Source: Flavobacterium sp. LHD-85
GTDB taxonomy: Bacteria > Bacteroidota > Bacteroidia > Flavobacteriales > Flavobacteriaceae
DNA length: 64,000 nt
Reading direction: 5' to 3'
Assembly: GCF_030929595.1 (NCBI RefSeq)
Contig: NZ_JAVFVR010000001.1
Span: 372,001 to 436,000, forward strand
Positions 42,104-51,207 of the stretch are shown piece by piece. The notes beneath the pieces were generated by a model. That model saw nothing but the letters and a program-made list of their open reading frames with translations, was not told the origin of the DNA and ran no database searches. The first letter of the stretch is position 1, and the number at the start of each line of letters is the position of its first letter. A program made the translations under genes and the position numbers.

Positions 42104-42154
42104 CCAAGTTTTTAATCTATTGTATTTGAAGCAGTTTTAATCTGCTACATTGTT

Positions 42155-42499
42155 TTATTTATCGTCTCCCAATATTTTATAAGTAAGAGATTGAAGTATA
42201 GACAAAATAATACTGAATATTAAGGCTGTCCAGAATGTATCGACTACAAAACCTCCAACAATTTTTGTGCACAATAAAATAATTACAGCATTTATGACTA
42301 ATAAAAACAACCCGAGTGTAACAAATGTTACTGGTAGAGTCAGCAATACTAAAATTGGTTTAATAAAGATATTCAGTAATCCTAAAACCACTGCAACAAT
42401 TACAGCCGTACCAAAACTAGCAACATGCACGCCGGTTAAAATGTTAGACAATAATAAAACCAAGGCAGCCGTAACAAGGAGTCTAAGTAATAATTTCAT
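42155..42499 (-). CDS. PF04020-type membrane protein (phage holin family name)
   Basis: A 114-residue protein of four hydrophobic helices (about 3-20, 27-52, 55-80, 87-108), with IKPILVLLTLPVTFVTLGLF in the middle. This is the pattern of the PF04020 family. Databases call it phage holin family protein, but members such as YvlD are chromosomal envelope proteins and nothing here suggests phage. It is last in a minus-strand run behind pdxJ and a hydrolase. Confidence 0.85.
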   Translation of the reverse strand: MKLLLRLLVTAALVLLLSNILTGVHVASFGTAVIVAVVLGLLNIFIKPILVLLTLPVTFVTLGLFLLVINAVIILLCTKIVGGFVVDTFWTALIFSIILSILQSLTYKILGDDK

Positions 42500-42554
42500 A
42501 GTTCTTCAGGTTTAAAATTTATTTAAAAGTACTAAAAATTCTTATCAAAAACGA

Positions 42555-43319
42555 CTACTCTTTTAAAAACGTAGCAGTCAATTCGAAAAACATCTTCGGA
42601 TTTTCAGCATGAAGCCAATGCCCAGCATTTGGAATAGTTTCCAGTTTTAAATCTGGAAAATGCTTGCGAATTTCATCCATATCGGCATCTTGAATGTAAC
42701 CAGAATTTCCGCCTCTAATAAATAATGTGGGTTTATTAAAAACCAAATGATCTGCCAAAGGTTTTCCAATTGCGTCGAGATTATTATTAAACGCTTCAAG
42801 ATTAAATCTAAAGGCTAATTGTCCAGGTTCTCTCCAATATAGATTTTTCAACAAAAACTGACGTGTTCCAAAATCTGGAACATATTGAGACACTATCTCT
42901 TCTACATCATTTCGGCTTGGTTTTACCGAAAAATCAACAGCATTTAATCCTGCCAAAATATCTTGATGATGCTGCTTATAGAATCTCGGGCCAATATCTG
43001 CCACAATTAATTTATCTACAATTTCTGGATGTGTTGTTGCAAAAAGCATTGCCACTTTTCCTCCCATTGAATGCCCTAGAATATCAATTCTGGTTAGATT
43101 ATTCGCCTGACAATATTCATAAACATCCTGAACCATCGCTTCGTAACTCCATTCGTCCGAATGAAAACTACGACCGTGGTTTCTTAAATCTAAAATATGA
43201 ACTTGAAATCCGGCTTCTACGTATTGCCCCGCAAGTGTTTTCCAGTTGTCAGACATTCCGAGAAATCCGTGCATGATGACAAATGGCTTCCCTTCGCCTT
43301 CTATTTTTGAATAAAGCAT
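42555..43319 (-). CDS. Alpha/beta hydrolase (YbfF-like esterase)
   Basis: A 254-residue cytosolic hydrolase: the HG dipeptide in VIMHGFLGMSDNW, the nucleophile in ILGHSMGGKVAM (about residues 93-104), FIRGGNSGYI before the acid and PNAGHWLHAENP with the catalytic His. The family (E. coli YbfF, human ABHD11-like) cleaves short acyl esters or thioesters. It starts 25 bp after pdxJ and is probably cotranscribed with it. Confidence 0.88.
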   Translation of the reverse strand: MLYSKIEGEGKPFVIMHGFLGMSDNWKTLAGQYVEAGFQVHILDLRNHGRSFHSDEWSYEAMVQDVYEYCQANNLTRIDILGHSMGGKVAMLFATTHPEIVDKLIVADIGPRFYKQHHQDILAGLNAVDFSVKPSRNDVEEIVSQYVPDFGTRQFLLKNLYWREPGQLAFRFNLEAFNNNLDAIGKPLADHLVFNKPTLFIRGGNSGYIQDADMDEIRKHFPDLKLETIPNAGHWLHAENPKMFFELTATFLKE

Positions 43320-43344
43320 ATTTTTGTTTTTTCCTTTTAAAGAA

Positions 43345-44058
43345 TTATTTCAATTTATTCAGATACATATTGACAGTATTATCTAGACCTAGATAAAGTG
43401 CCTCCGAAATTAAAGCATGCCCAATAGAAACTTCCAATAAACCAGGAATATTTTGTTTGAAAAATTTAATATTATCCAAACTCAAATCGTGCCCAGCATT
43501 GATTCCTAAACTCAATTCGTTTGCCAACAGTGCAGCTTTTGTGTAAGGTTCAATTCCTTTTTCGTTTCCTAAACTATATTGGTGTGCAAAAGATTCAGTA
43601 TATAATTCAATTCTGTCAGTTCCTGTTTTTTTTGCTCCTTCAATCATTTCTAAAATTGGATCAACAAAAATCGAAGTTCTGATTCCGTTTCTTTGAAATT
43701 CCTGAATTACTTCAGTTAAATATTCTTGATTTTTAATTGTATCCCAACCTGCAGACGAAGTTATTGCACCAATTGCATCTGGAACCAATGTCACCTGATC
43801 TGGTTTGCATTCTAAAACTAAATCAATAAAATTATGTTGCGGATTCCCTTCAATATTATATTCCGTTGTAACGACTGCTTTTAAATCGCGTGCATCTTGA
43901 TAACGAATATGACGCTCATCTGGACGCGGGTGAATTGTAATTCCTTGTCCGCCAAATCGCTGAATATCTGCAGCTACTTTTAATAAATCGGGAACATTTC
44001 CGCCACGAGCATTTCGAAGCGTTGCTATTTTATTGATATTAACACTTAATTTTGTCAT
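43345..44058 (-). CDS. pdxJ: Pyridoxine 5'-phosphate synthase
   Basis: PdxJ condenses 1-deoxy-D-xylulose 5-phosphate and aminoacetone phosphate to pyridoxine phosphate. The 237-residue TIM-barrel protein has NINKIATLRNARGG, ITIHPRPDERHI, LVPDAIGAITSSAGWD, GINAGHDLSLDN and SIGHALISEALYLGL, all in the PdxJ positions. Length is normal. It is divergent from the CBS-domain gene and heads a unit with the hydrolase and the PF04020 protein. Confidence 0.96.
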   Translation of the reverse strand: MTKLSVNINKIATLRNARGGNVPDLLKVAADIQRFGGQGITIHPRPDERHIRYQDARDLKAVVTTEYNIEGNPQHNFIDLVLECKPDQVTLVPDAIGAITSSAGWDTIKNQEYLTEVIQEFQRNGIRTSIFVDPILEMIEGAKKTGTDRIELYTESFAHQYSLGNEKGIEPYTKAALLANELSLGINAGHDLSLDNIKFFKQNIPGLLEVSIGHALISEALYLGLDNTVNMYLNKLK

Positions 44059-44173
44059 ATAAATAGATATTAATTCTAGTAATCTTATATTTGTTACGAC
44101 AAAAATACAAAGTAAAACAGAGTGGTTTTCGGTATTTTTTGATTATTTTGCATCAAATATCCTCAATTGATTT

Positions 44174-44833
44174 ATGACAGAAATTACAAACTATATCACA
44201 AACGATTTCAGAGCGATTGACAGTCAGGAAACGATAGCCTCGATCCAGGACTTTTTTGTCGATGTAAATTTTTCTCATTTTCCGATTCTAGAAGACGGTG
44301 TTTTTATTGGAAGCATCTCTTCTGATGATGTTGAAACATTTGACATTGATAAAAAAGCTATTGACTACAAATATACTTTAGAACGTTTTTTTGCCAGAAA
44401 ATCAATGATCTGGCTGGATGTTCTAGAAGTTTTTGCCAAAAACCACACCAACCTTCTCCCAATTCTTGATGAAAACAATAACTACATCGGTTATTACGAA
44501 ATGGAAGACATTATGAAGTTTTTTCAAGAAACTCCATTCTTAAAAGAACCTGGTGCGATTATTATTGTTCAAAAAGGACTTTTGGACTATTCTATGAGTG
44601 AGGTGACTCAAATTGTAGAAAGCAATAACGGAAAAGTTTTAGGCTGTTTTGTTTCTGAAGCTGATACCGAAAATGTTCAAATCACTGTAAAAATTGGTTT
44701 AGGAGCAATCAATGAAATTATTCAGACTTATAGAAGATACGGTTATGAAATTATTTCAGAACATCAGGAAGACACCTATATTAACAGTTTAAAAGAGCGA
44801 TCAGATTATTTAGACAAATACCTTAATATATAA
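44174..44833 (+). CDS. CBS-domain protein
   Basis: A 219-residue cytosolic protein with a CBS pair (about 5-125; HFPILEDGVFIGSISSDDVE and LLPILDENNNYIGYYEMEDI). An ACT-like region follows (about 140-215; GAIIIVQKGLLDYSMSEVTQ). CBS pairs bind adenosine nucleotides and suggest energy sensing. It lies upstream of the NAD kinase gene in the same orientation, an arrangement usual in Flavobacteria. An AT-rich repeat separates the two. Confidence 0.85.
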   Translation: MTEITNYITNDFRAIDSQETIASIQDFFVDVNFSHFPILEDGVFIGSISSDDVETFDIDKKAIDYKYTLERFFARKSMIWLDVLEVFAKNHTNLLPILDENNNYIGYYEMEDIMKFFQETPFLKEPGAIIIVQKGLLDYSMSEVTQIVESNNGKVLGCFVSEADTENVQITVKIGLGAINEIIQTYRRYGYEIISEHQEDTYINSLKERSDYLDKYLNI

Positions 44834-44835
44834 GT

Positions 44836-44925
44836 TATGAATGTGCCAATGAGAAAATTAGTTAATTAGATAATTTTCGCATTTCCCAATTATCTAATTG
44901 CCACATTGACAAATTCTCTAATTTA
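44836..44925. repeat. AT-rich inverted repeat (AATTATCTAATT family), copy 2
   Basis: AATGTGCCAAT, AATTAGATAATT on the left face AATTATCTAATTGCCACATT on the right. It shares these words with the repeat at 20654-20746. Confidence 0.6.
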
Positions 44926-44932
44926 ACAACGA

Positions 44933-45817
44933 ATGAAAATAGCCATTTACGGACAATATTATCAGAACAGCACTGAACCTATTATAAAAGACATTTTCAA
45001 TTTCTTTAATGCCAACAATGTCGAAATGGTAATTGAAGAAAATTTCTTGAACATGCTTTATGAAAAACAACTTGTAAAAAAAGAATACAAAACTTTTTCT
45101 CCAAGCACTGCTTTAGACAATAGTTTCGAAATGCTTATTAGTATTGGAGGCGACGGTACAATTTTAAGAGCCGCTGCTTTTGTTCGTAATTCAGGAGTTC
45201 CTTTGTTAGGTATAAATGCCGGAAGACTTGGTTTTCTTGCCAAAGTTCAAAAGGAAAACATCGATATTCTACTTCAATATGTTATTGATCAAAACTATAC
45301 AACTTCAGAACGCACTTTATTAGGAATTACATGCGAACCTTATAATGAAGCATTCAAAGAACTTAACTTCGCCATGAACGAAGTTACTGTGAGCAGAAAA
45401 GATACAACATCGATGATCACGGTAGAAACTTATTTGAACAACGAATATCTAAATTCATATTGGGCTGATGGATTAATCATTTCAACACCAACAGGCTCTA
45501 CAGGTTATTCTTTAAGCTGTGGCGGGCCAATTTTAACGCCAGATGTCAAAAGCTTAGTTATTACTCCAATTGCCCCTCATAATTTAACCGCCAGACCTCT
45601 TGTTATTCCTGACGATACCGAAATTACATTGCGAGTAACAGGAAGAGAAGATCAATATTTGGTTTCCTTAGATTCAAGAATTTCTTCGGTGAAAAACGAA
45701 TCGATTATAAAAATTAAAAAAACAGATTACAAAATTAAAATGGTTGAAATACCAGGAGAAACTTTCTTAAAAACTTTAAGAAACAAACTGCTCTGGGGAG
45801 AAGATAAAAGAAATTAA
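44933..45817 (+). CDS. nadK: NAD kinase
   Basis: NadK phosphorylates NAD to NADP. The 294-residue protein has GGDGT with the catalytic D74 (residues 72-76), NEVTVSRKDTTSM, the WADGLIISTPTGSTGYSLSCGGP signature (split: GLIISTPTGSTGYSLS) and TARPLVIPDD. Length is standard. It is followed by the envelope-biogenesis run from 45991, which has its own promoter. Confidence 0.96.
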   Translation: MKIAIYGQYYQNSTEPIIKDIFNFFNANNVEMVIEENFLNMLYEKQLVKKEYKTFSPSTALDNSFEMLISIGGDGTILRAAAFVRNSGVPLLGINAGRLGFLAKVQKENIDILLQYVIDQNYTTSERTLLGITCEPYNEAFKELNFAMNEVTVSRKDTTSMITVETYLNNEYLNSYWADGLIISTPTGSTGYSLSCGGPILTPDVKSLVITPIAPHNLTARPLVIPDDTEITLRVTGREDQYLVSLDSRISSVKNESIIKIKKTDYKIKMVEIPGETFLKTLRNKLLWGEDKRN

Positions 45818-45942
45818 ACTCTTTTCTGATTCTTCACTATACGATAATACCACATTTTCTCGTTCTGCATGTAGTGAATCATCATTAAATTGCTCAAAAT
45901 CACAACATAAAATGAAAAAAGAGCACATTTAACTAAAGGAAC

Positions 45943-45972
45943 TTTGATTCGTATTGATAATTATTATATTTG
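45943..45972 (+). promoter_or_regulatory. Promoter of the DUF6089-uppS-bamA run
   Basis: TTTG (45943-45946), an 18-nt spacer and TATATTTG (45965-45972) match the Bacteroidota consensus, 18 bp before the ATG at 45991. Confidence 0.7.
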
Positions 45973-45990
45973 CACGCAATTTTGAATTAA

Positions 45991-46683
45991 ATGAAGAAAA
46001 TTTTTAATTTATTGTTATGTTTTTTCCCCTTTATTACACTTAATGCTCAGATCAATGAGCTCGGTGTTTTTCTTGGCGGAAGCAACTTTGTAGGCGATGT
46101 TGGAAAAACAACTTATATTGCCCCAGAAAAACTAACCTTTGGAGTTCTTTACAAGTGGAACAGGAGTCCGAGACATTCATGGCGTTTCTCTTATATGCAG
46201 TCAAATGTTAGCGGAAATGATTTTAAATCTGATGAGACAGGCAGAAATCAAAGAGGTTATCGTTTTGACAACAATATAAAAGAACTTTCTGCTGGTTTAG
46301 AATTCAATTTTTTCGACTTTAATCTGCATGAAGATCGCACAAAGATAACACCGTATGTGTTTACCGGCCTAAGTTACTTTTTCTACGACAACTTATACAG
46401 ATACACTACAAGCCCTAATACCGTATACGCACAAAAAAACCAAAGCACAGCAGCCATACCTATTATATTAGGTATAAAATCAAATATAACACCGCGTTTC
46501 ATTTTAGCAGCTGAAGTTGGCGCACGTTATACCTTTACAGATAATATAGACGGAAGCAATCCAAATACAAGCAATCCAAATATCATGAAGTTTGGAAATT
46601 TAAATAATAATGACTGGTATATTTTTTCTGGTATGACTTTAACGTATACCTTTGGAAAAAAACCATGCTATTGCGCATACTAA
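45991..46683 (+). CDS. DUF6089 outer-membrane beta-barrel protein
   Basis: A 230-residue protein with a signal peptide (MKKIFNLLLCFFPFITLNAQ) and alternating amphipathic strands ending in YIFSGMTLTYTFGKKPCYCAY. It starts with ELGVFLGGSNFVGDVGKTTY, typical of this flavobacterial family, which regularly precedes uppS and bamA. It is probably an eight-stranded outer-membrane barrel. The C-terminal CYC pair is unusual. Role unknown, but the gene order ties it to outer-membrane assembly. The next gene starts 3 bp later. Confidence 0.82.
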   Translation: MKKIFNLLLCFFPFITLNAQINELGVFLGGSNFVGDVGKTTYIAPEKLTFGVLYKWNRSPRHSWRFSYMQSNVSGNDFKSDETGRNQRGYRFDNNIKELSAGLEFNFFDFNLHEDRTKITPYVFTGLSYFFYDNLYRYTTSPNTVYAQKNQSTAAIPIILGIKSNITPRFILAAEVGARYTFTDNIDGSNPNTSNPNIMKFGNLNNNDWYIFSGMTLTYTFGKKPCYCAY

Positions 46684-46686
46684 AAA

Positions 46687-47427
46687 ATGAATTTAATAGA
46701 ATCAATAGATCACACAAACTTACCTAAACACCTAGCCATTATTATGGACGGTAACGGACGTTGGGCAAAACAACAAGGTTTTTTGCGCGCGTTTGGCCAC
46801 GAAAATGGAACAAAATCTGTAAAAGAAATAATCAAAACCTCAGCTAAGCTTGGAATTGAGTATCTAACTTTATATGCTTTTTCTACAGAAAACTGGAATC
46901 GCCCAAAACTTGAGGTTCAGGCGTTAATGAAAATATTGATCAATTCATTAAAAAAAGAACTAGTAACCCTTCAAGAGAACAATATTCGCCTTAATGCAAT
47001 TGGAAATCTTGACAAATTACCAAAAACAGCCCAAAAAGAACTTTTGGATGTTATGGATAAAACTAAAAACAATACTCGCTTAACCCTTACGCTTGCTTTA
47101 AGTTATGGCTCTAGAGAAGAATTGGTAAATGCCGTAAAGTCAATTAGTGATAAAGTTAAAAATAATATAATTTCAATAGACACTATTGACGATTCAATTA
47201 TAAATGAGCATCTTTACACGCAAAATTTACCAGACGTAGATTTGTTAATACGAACAAGTGGAGAACATAGAATAAGTAATTTTTTGCTATGGCAGATTGC
47301 CTATGCAGAATTGTATTTTACTAATGTCTTATGGCCAGACTTTAAAGACCAAGATTTATATGAGGCTATTATTAGTTATCAAAAAAGAGAACGTAGATTT
47401 GGAAAAACCAGTGAACAAATTAAATAA
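46687..47427 (+). CDS. uppS: Isoprenyl transferase (undecaprenyl diphosphate synthase)
   Basis: UppS makes the C55 carrier lipid for peptidoglycan and LPS. The 246-residue cis-prenyltransferase has the catalytic D21 in IIMDGNGRWAK, FGHENG, TLYAFSTENWNRP and the C-terminal RTSGEHRISNFLLWQIAYAE. Length is normal. It lies between DUF6089 and bamA and overlaps the likely bamA start, so expression should be coupled. Confidence 0.95.
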   Translation: MNLIESIDHTNLPKHLAIIMDGNGRWAKQQGFLRAFGHENGTKSVKEIIKTSAKLGIEYLTLYAFSTENWNRPKLEVQALMKILINSLKKELVTLQENNIRLNAIGNLDKLPKTAQKELLDVMDKTKNNTRLTLTLALSYGSREELVNAVKSISDKVKNNIISIDTIDDSIINEHLYTQNLPDVDLLIRTSGEHRISNFLLWQIAYAELYFTNVLWPDFKDQDLYEAIISYQKRERRFGKTSEQIK

Positions 47428-50107
47428 TTTTTTAGTGTTGCAAAAAAAAATACAAATAGTCCTTACCCTTTTACTTTTGGGTAGTTTTTCACAAATTAAA
47501 GCACAAGAAAGAGTTCCTTTTGATCAAGGAAAAAAATATATTCTAGCTAAAGTTTCTGTTGTTGGTAAAATAAGCTTCAATGAGCAGACTGTTGTAACCT
47601 TTTCTGGACTTCAAAAAGGTCAAGAAATCACCGTTCCTGGAGAAGAAATCAGTAGCGCAATTAAAAAATTAGGTAAACTAGGTTTATTTGACGAAATCGC
47701 TTTCTATGTTAATAAAGTAGAAAACGATAGTATTTATTTAGATTTAGATATCGTTGAACTTCCTAAATTAAATGAAGTTAAAATCGTTGGTGTCAAGAAA
47801 AGCAAAGTAGAAGGCTTGATTAAAGATAACAATCTGACTAAGAACAAAATCGTAAACGAAAACTTAATCACTACGACAAAAAATTACATTGAAAATAAAT
47901 ACAAAAAAGAAGGTTATTATAACACAAAAGTTACTATAACAAATACTCCAGACACTATCAATGGACATCAAGTAAATATGCTTGTAAGGATAGATAAAGG
48001 AGATAAGGTAAAAATAAGCAGCATTGACTTCATTGGCAACAAACAACTTACAGACAATCAGTTGCGTGCCGCAATGAAAGACACTAAACAGAAAAATTTC
48101 ATTCGTGTATTTAAAGCTTCTAAATTTATTCCAGAAAAATACAAAACTGACTTAGAAAAAGTAATCGCAGCCTATAAAGAAAAAGGATACCGTGATGCCC
48201 GTATTATTTACGATTCTGTACAATACAGCAAGCAAAAAAATGCACTTGCAATCAAGATAAATGTAGAAGAAGGAAACAAATATTACTTTGGTAATATCAA
48301 ATTCTTAGGTAACACTGTTTATTCAGATCAGCTTTTAAGCCGTTATTTAGGAATTAAAAAAGGGGAAACTTATAATGGAGTTTTACTAGAAAAAAGAATA
48401 GCTGATAAGACAAAACCAGACGCAGAAGATATTACGAATTTATACCAAAATAACGGTTATTTATTTTCAAACATCAATGCTGTAGAGGTAAAAACAGTTA
48501 ACGATACGATCGATTTTGAGATTAGAGTTACTGAGGGTCCTATCGCCTATTTCAACAAAATTACTGTTGTTGGAAACGACAAAACAAATGACCATGTTAT
48601 TTACCGTGAGTTAAGAACAAAACCAGGTGAAAAATACAGTAAAGAGCAATTAGTTAGAACTATTCGTGAGATTGGTCAATTGGGTTTCTTTGATCCAGAA
48701 GCAATTGATCCTAAATTTAAGAATGTAGATGCTGGAGCTGGAACGGTTGATATCGAATACAATGTAGTTGAAAAAGGATCTAGCCAAGTTGAACTTCAAG
48801 GAGGTTATGGCGGTGGAGGTTTCATTGGTACATTAGGACTTTCGTTTAACAACTTCTCGGCACGAAAGATATTTGATAAGGAAGCTTACAAGCCTTTACC
48901 AATGGGAGATGGACAAAAAGTTGCTCTTCGTTTACAAGGAAGTACTTATTTCCAAACCTATAGTTTATCTTTCTCAGAACCTTGGTTTGGAGGAAAGAAA
49001 CCAGTGCAGTTTAGTTCATCTATTTCATACAGTAAGCAATTTCTTAACAATTACATCACTAGAACTGTTGATAAAAGCAAAAGTTTTAATATTTTTACAG
49101 TCCAAGTTGGTTTAGCAAAAAGATTAACCGTGCCAGATGACTACTTCGTGTTATCACAATCTGTAAGTTATCAGCACTATGACTTGAATAATTATAACAC
49201 AGGTTTGTTTACTTTTGGTAATGGTGCATCAAGAAACTTAGCGTATACTATTGGACTTTCAAGAAGTAATAAAGGGGTAAACCCAATATTCCCTACTTAT
49301 GGTTCTGAATTTAGTATTACGGCAAAAGTTACCCCTCCATACTCATTATTTAATGGTATTGATTATGGTGATTTACAAAACCAAAAAGATTACAAAACAC
49401 AATATACTGGAACATCAGGAAGTGGTGTAGATGGAAAACCGCTTAACAATGGCGATTATGTTAAAACAGAAACTGTAAACGGTCAAACTGGCTATGTAAG
49501 TGTTGGTTCTGATTTCGCAAGTGCCGATACGGATGTAGCAAAAGTCGATCAGAAAAAGTACAACTGGTTAGAATATTATAAAGTAAAATTTAAGGGAGAC
49601 TGGTATACTAAAGTTTATGGAAAACTAGTATTGAGAACTCTAACTGAGTTTGGTTTCTTAGGAGCTTACAATCAAGAAAGAGGTGTAATTCCGTTTGAGC
49701 GCTTTTACTTAGGAGGTGATGGTATGGCTAACTACTCAATGGATGGTAGAGAGACTATTCAATTAAGAGGTTATCCAAACAACTCTTTGACTCCTGTAAA
49801 CGCAAATGGTGATGCAATTGGAGCAACGATTTACAACAAATTCTCTATGGAATTACGTTACCCAATTACATTAAAAGCATCGGCTTCTATTTTTGCATTA
49901 ACGTTCTTAGAAGCAGGTTCATCATATCCGACGTTTAAAGATTACAACCCATTCGACTTAAGTCGTTCTGCTGGTGCTGGTTTACGTGTATTCATGCCTG
50001 CATTTGGATTATTGGGTATTGACTTTGGTTACGGATTTGACGCTCTTCCAGGACAAACAAAAGCTAATGGTTGGGAAACACACTTTATCATTGGACAACA
50101 ATTTTAG
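47411..50107 (+). CDS. bamA: Outer membrane protein assembly factor BamA
   Basis: BamA inserts beta-barrel proteins in the outer membrane. The gene encodes about 898 residues: a signal peptide (IQIVLTLLLLGSFSQIKAQ), five POTRA domains (about 35-460) and a 16-strand barrel ending in HFIIGQQF with a terminal Phe. The loop 6 motif is LRGYPNN in place of VRGF. A Gly/Asp/Thr-rich insertion (TQYTGTSGSGVDG and following) suggests an enlarged extracellular loop. No ATG fits: the start is GTG at 47411, GTG at 47435 or TTG at 47438. I use 47411, which overlaps uppS by 17 bp. An ATG at 47297 lies deep inside uppS and is rejected. Confidence 0.92.
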   Translation: MNKLNNFLVLQKKIQIVLTLLLLGSFSQIKAQERVPFDQGKKYILAKVSVVGKISFNEQTVVTFSGLQKGQEITVPGEEISSAIKKLGKLGLFDEIAFYVNKVENDSIYLDLDIVELPKLNEVKIVGVKKSKVEGLIKDNNLTKNKIVNENLITTTKNYIENKYKKEGYYNTKVTITNTPDTINGHQVNMLVRIDKGDKVKISSIDFIGNKQLTDNQLRAAMKDTKQKNFIRVFKASKFIPEKYKTDLEKVIAAYKEKGYRDARIIYDSVQYSKQKNALAIKINVEEGNKYYFGNIKFLGNTVYSDQLLSRYLGIKKGETYNGVLLEKRIADKTKPDAEDITNLYQNNGYLFSNINAVEVKTVNDTIDFEIRVTEGPIAYFNKITVVGNDKTNDHVIYRELRTKPGEKYSKEQLVRTIREIGQLGFFDPEAIDPKFKNVDAGAGTVDIEYNVVEKGSSQVELQGGYGGGGFIGTLGLSFNNFSARKIFDKEAYKPLPMGDGQKVALRLQGSTYFQTYSLSFSEPWFGGKKPVQFSSSISYSKQFLNNYITRTVDKSKSFNIFTVQVGLAKRLTVPDDYFVLSQSVSYQHYDLNNYNTGLFTFGNGASRNLAYTIGLSRSNKGVNPIFPTYGSEFSITAKVTPPYSLFNGIDYGDLQNQKDYKTQYTGTSGSGVDGKPLNNGDYVKTETVNGQTGYVSVGSDFASADTDVAKVDQKKYNWLEYYKVKFKGDWYTKVYGKLVLRTLTEFGFLGAYNQERGVIPFERFYLGGDGMANYSMDGRETIQLRGYPNNSLTPVNANGDAIGATIYNKFSMELRYPITLKASASIFALTFLEAGSSYPTFKDYNPFDLSRSAGAGLRVFMPAFGLLGIDFGYGFDALPGQTKANGWETHFIIGQQF

Positions 50108-50149
50108 TGAAATAACGTTTGGTTAAAAATCATCAAATAAAGTTATGTT

Positions 50150-51193
50150 ATGAGAAAACAATTTTTATTTATATTTTTAGCCTTGATTGTAGCAAATACA
50201 AGTCAGGCACAAGGAAAGACGACTCGAATTGGCTACATCGATATGGAGTATATTTTAGAAAATGTTTCCGATTATAAAGAAGCCAAATCACAATTAGAGC
50301 AAAAAGCTCAAAAGTGGAAGCAAGAAGTAGAGGCTAAAAAATTAAATATAAATAATTTGAAGGAAAGCTTGAAAACAGAAAAAGCTTTACTTACAAAAGA
50401 ATTAATAGAAGAAAGAGAAACCGAAATTAAGTTTCTTGAACAAGAAATGATGGATTATCAGCAGAAACAATTTGGGTCTGATGGAAATCTAATGAGACAA
50501 AAAGCAGCTTTAGCAAAGCCTATACAAGATCAGGTTTTTACTGCCGTACAAGATATAGCAGAAGCAAAAAATTATGATTTTGTTTTTGATAAATCATCAG
50601 ATCTTACCATGCTTTTTAGCAATAAAAGATTTGATATTAGCGATCAGGTTTTAAGAATTTTAAACCGTACTGAAAAACGTGAACAGCTGACCAAAAAACA
50701 ATTGAAAGAGCAAGAGGCTAAAGAAAATATTGAAAATGCAATTGACGAAAATCCAGCGATGGCCGACCGCCAAAAAGCACTTGATGAGAAAAGAGCAGCG
50801 AGAGAAAAGCTAATTCAAGACAGAAAATTAGAGCAAGAAGCTAAGAGAAAAGAATACGAAGACAGAAGAAAAGCTTTACAAGAAGAAAGAGAAGCGAAAA
50901 AAAATGGCACGGTTTCTGGAACAGCTACACCAACAGCCGTTCCTGCTGCAACTACGACAACGAGTGGTGATGCCAAAACAAACTCGACTGCAAAAACTGC
51001 AACACCTGCTGCCACTGGAGAAACAACTCCTACTGAACAGCCTGCAATGACAAAAGCAGAAGAGAGACAATTACTCTACGAACAACGTAAAAAAGAATTG
51101 GAAGAAAGAAGAAAGAAAATTTTAGAAGAAAGAGAAGCGGCTAAAAAAGCAAAAGAAGCCCAAACGCAAAAAACAAATACGACCAATAATTAA
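50150..51193 (+). CDS. OmpH/Skp family protein with long C-terminal extension
   Basis: A periplasmic chaperone of the Skp type, 347 residues. The signal peptide ends at SQAQ (about residue 21). The Skp-like core (about 25-180) has RIGYIDMEYILENVSDY and long coiled-coil helices. It is followed by an extension of about 165 residues: a highly charged helix (KRKEYEDRRKALQEEREAKK), a Thr/Ala/Pro linker (about 255-300) and a second charged helix ending in TNTTNN. A normal Skp has about 160 residues, so the tail is the odd part. It follows bamA, the expected partner. Confidence 0.88.
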   Translation: MRKQFLFIFLALIVANTSQAQGKTTRIGYIDMEYILENVSDYKEAKSQLEQKAQKWKQEVEAKKLNINNLKESLKTEKALLTKELIEERETEIKFLEQEMMDYQQKQFGSDGNLMRQKAALAKPIQDQVFTAVQDIAEAKNYDFVFDKSSDLTMLFSNKRFDISDQVLRILNRTEKREQLTKKQLKEQEAKENIENAIDENPAMADRQKALDEKRAAREKLIQDRKLEQEAKRKEYEDRRKALQEEREAKKNGTVSGTATPTAVPAATTTTSGDAKTNSTAKTATPAATGETTPTEQPAMTKAEERQLLYEQRKKELEERRKKILEEREAAKKAKEAQTQKTNTTNN

Positions 51194-51207
51194 TTAATAT
51201 TTTAAAA

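Noticed and set aside
42155..42499. Phage remnant, because of the name phage holin family protein
   Set aside because: PF04020 proteins are chromosomal membrane proteins; no phage gene lies nearby.
47297..47410. Longer BamA start at an ATG inside uppS
   Set aside because: It would overlap uppS by 131 bp and place about 40 non-signal residues before a clear signal peptide.
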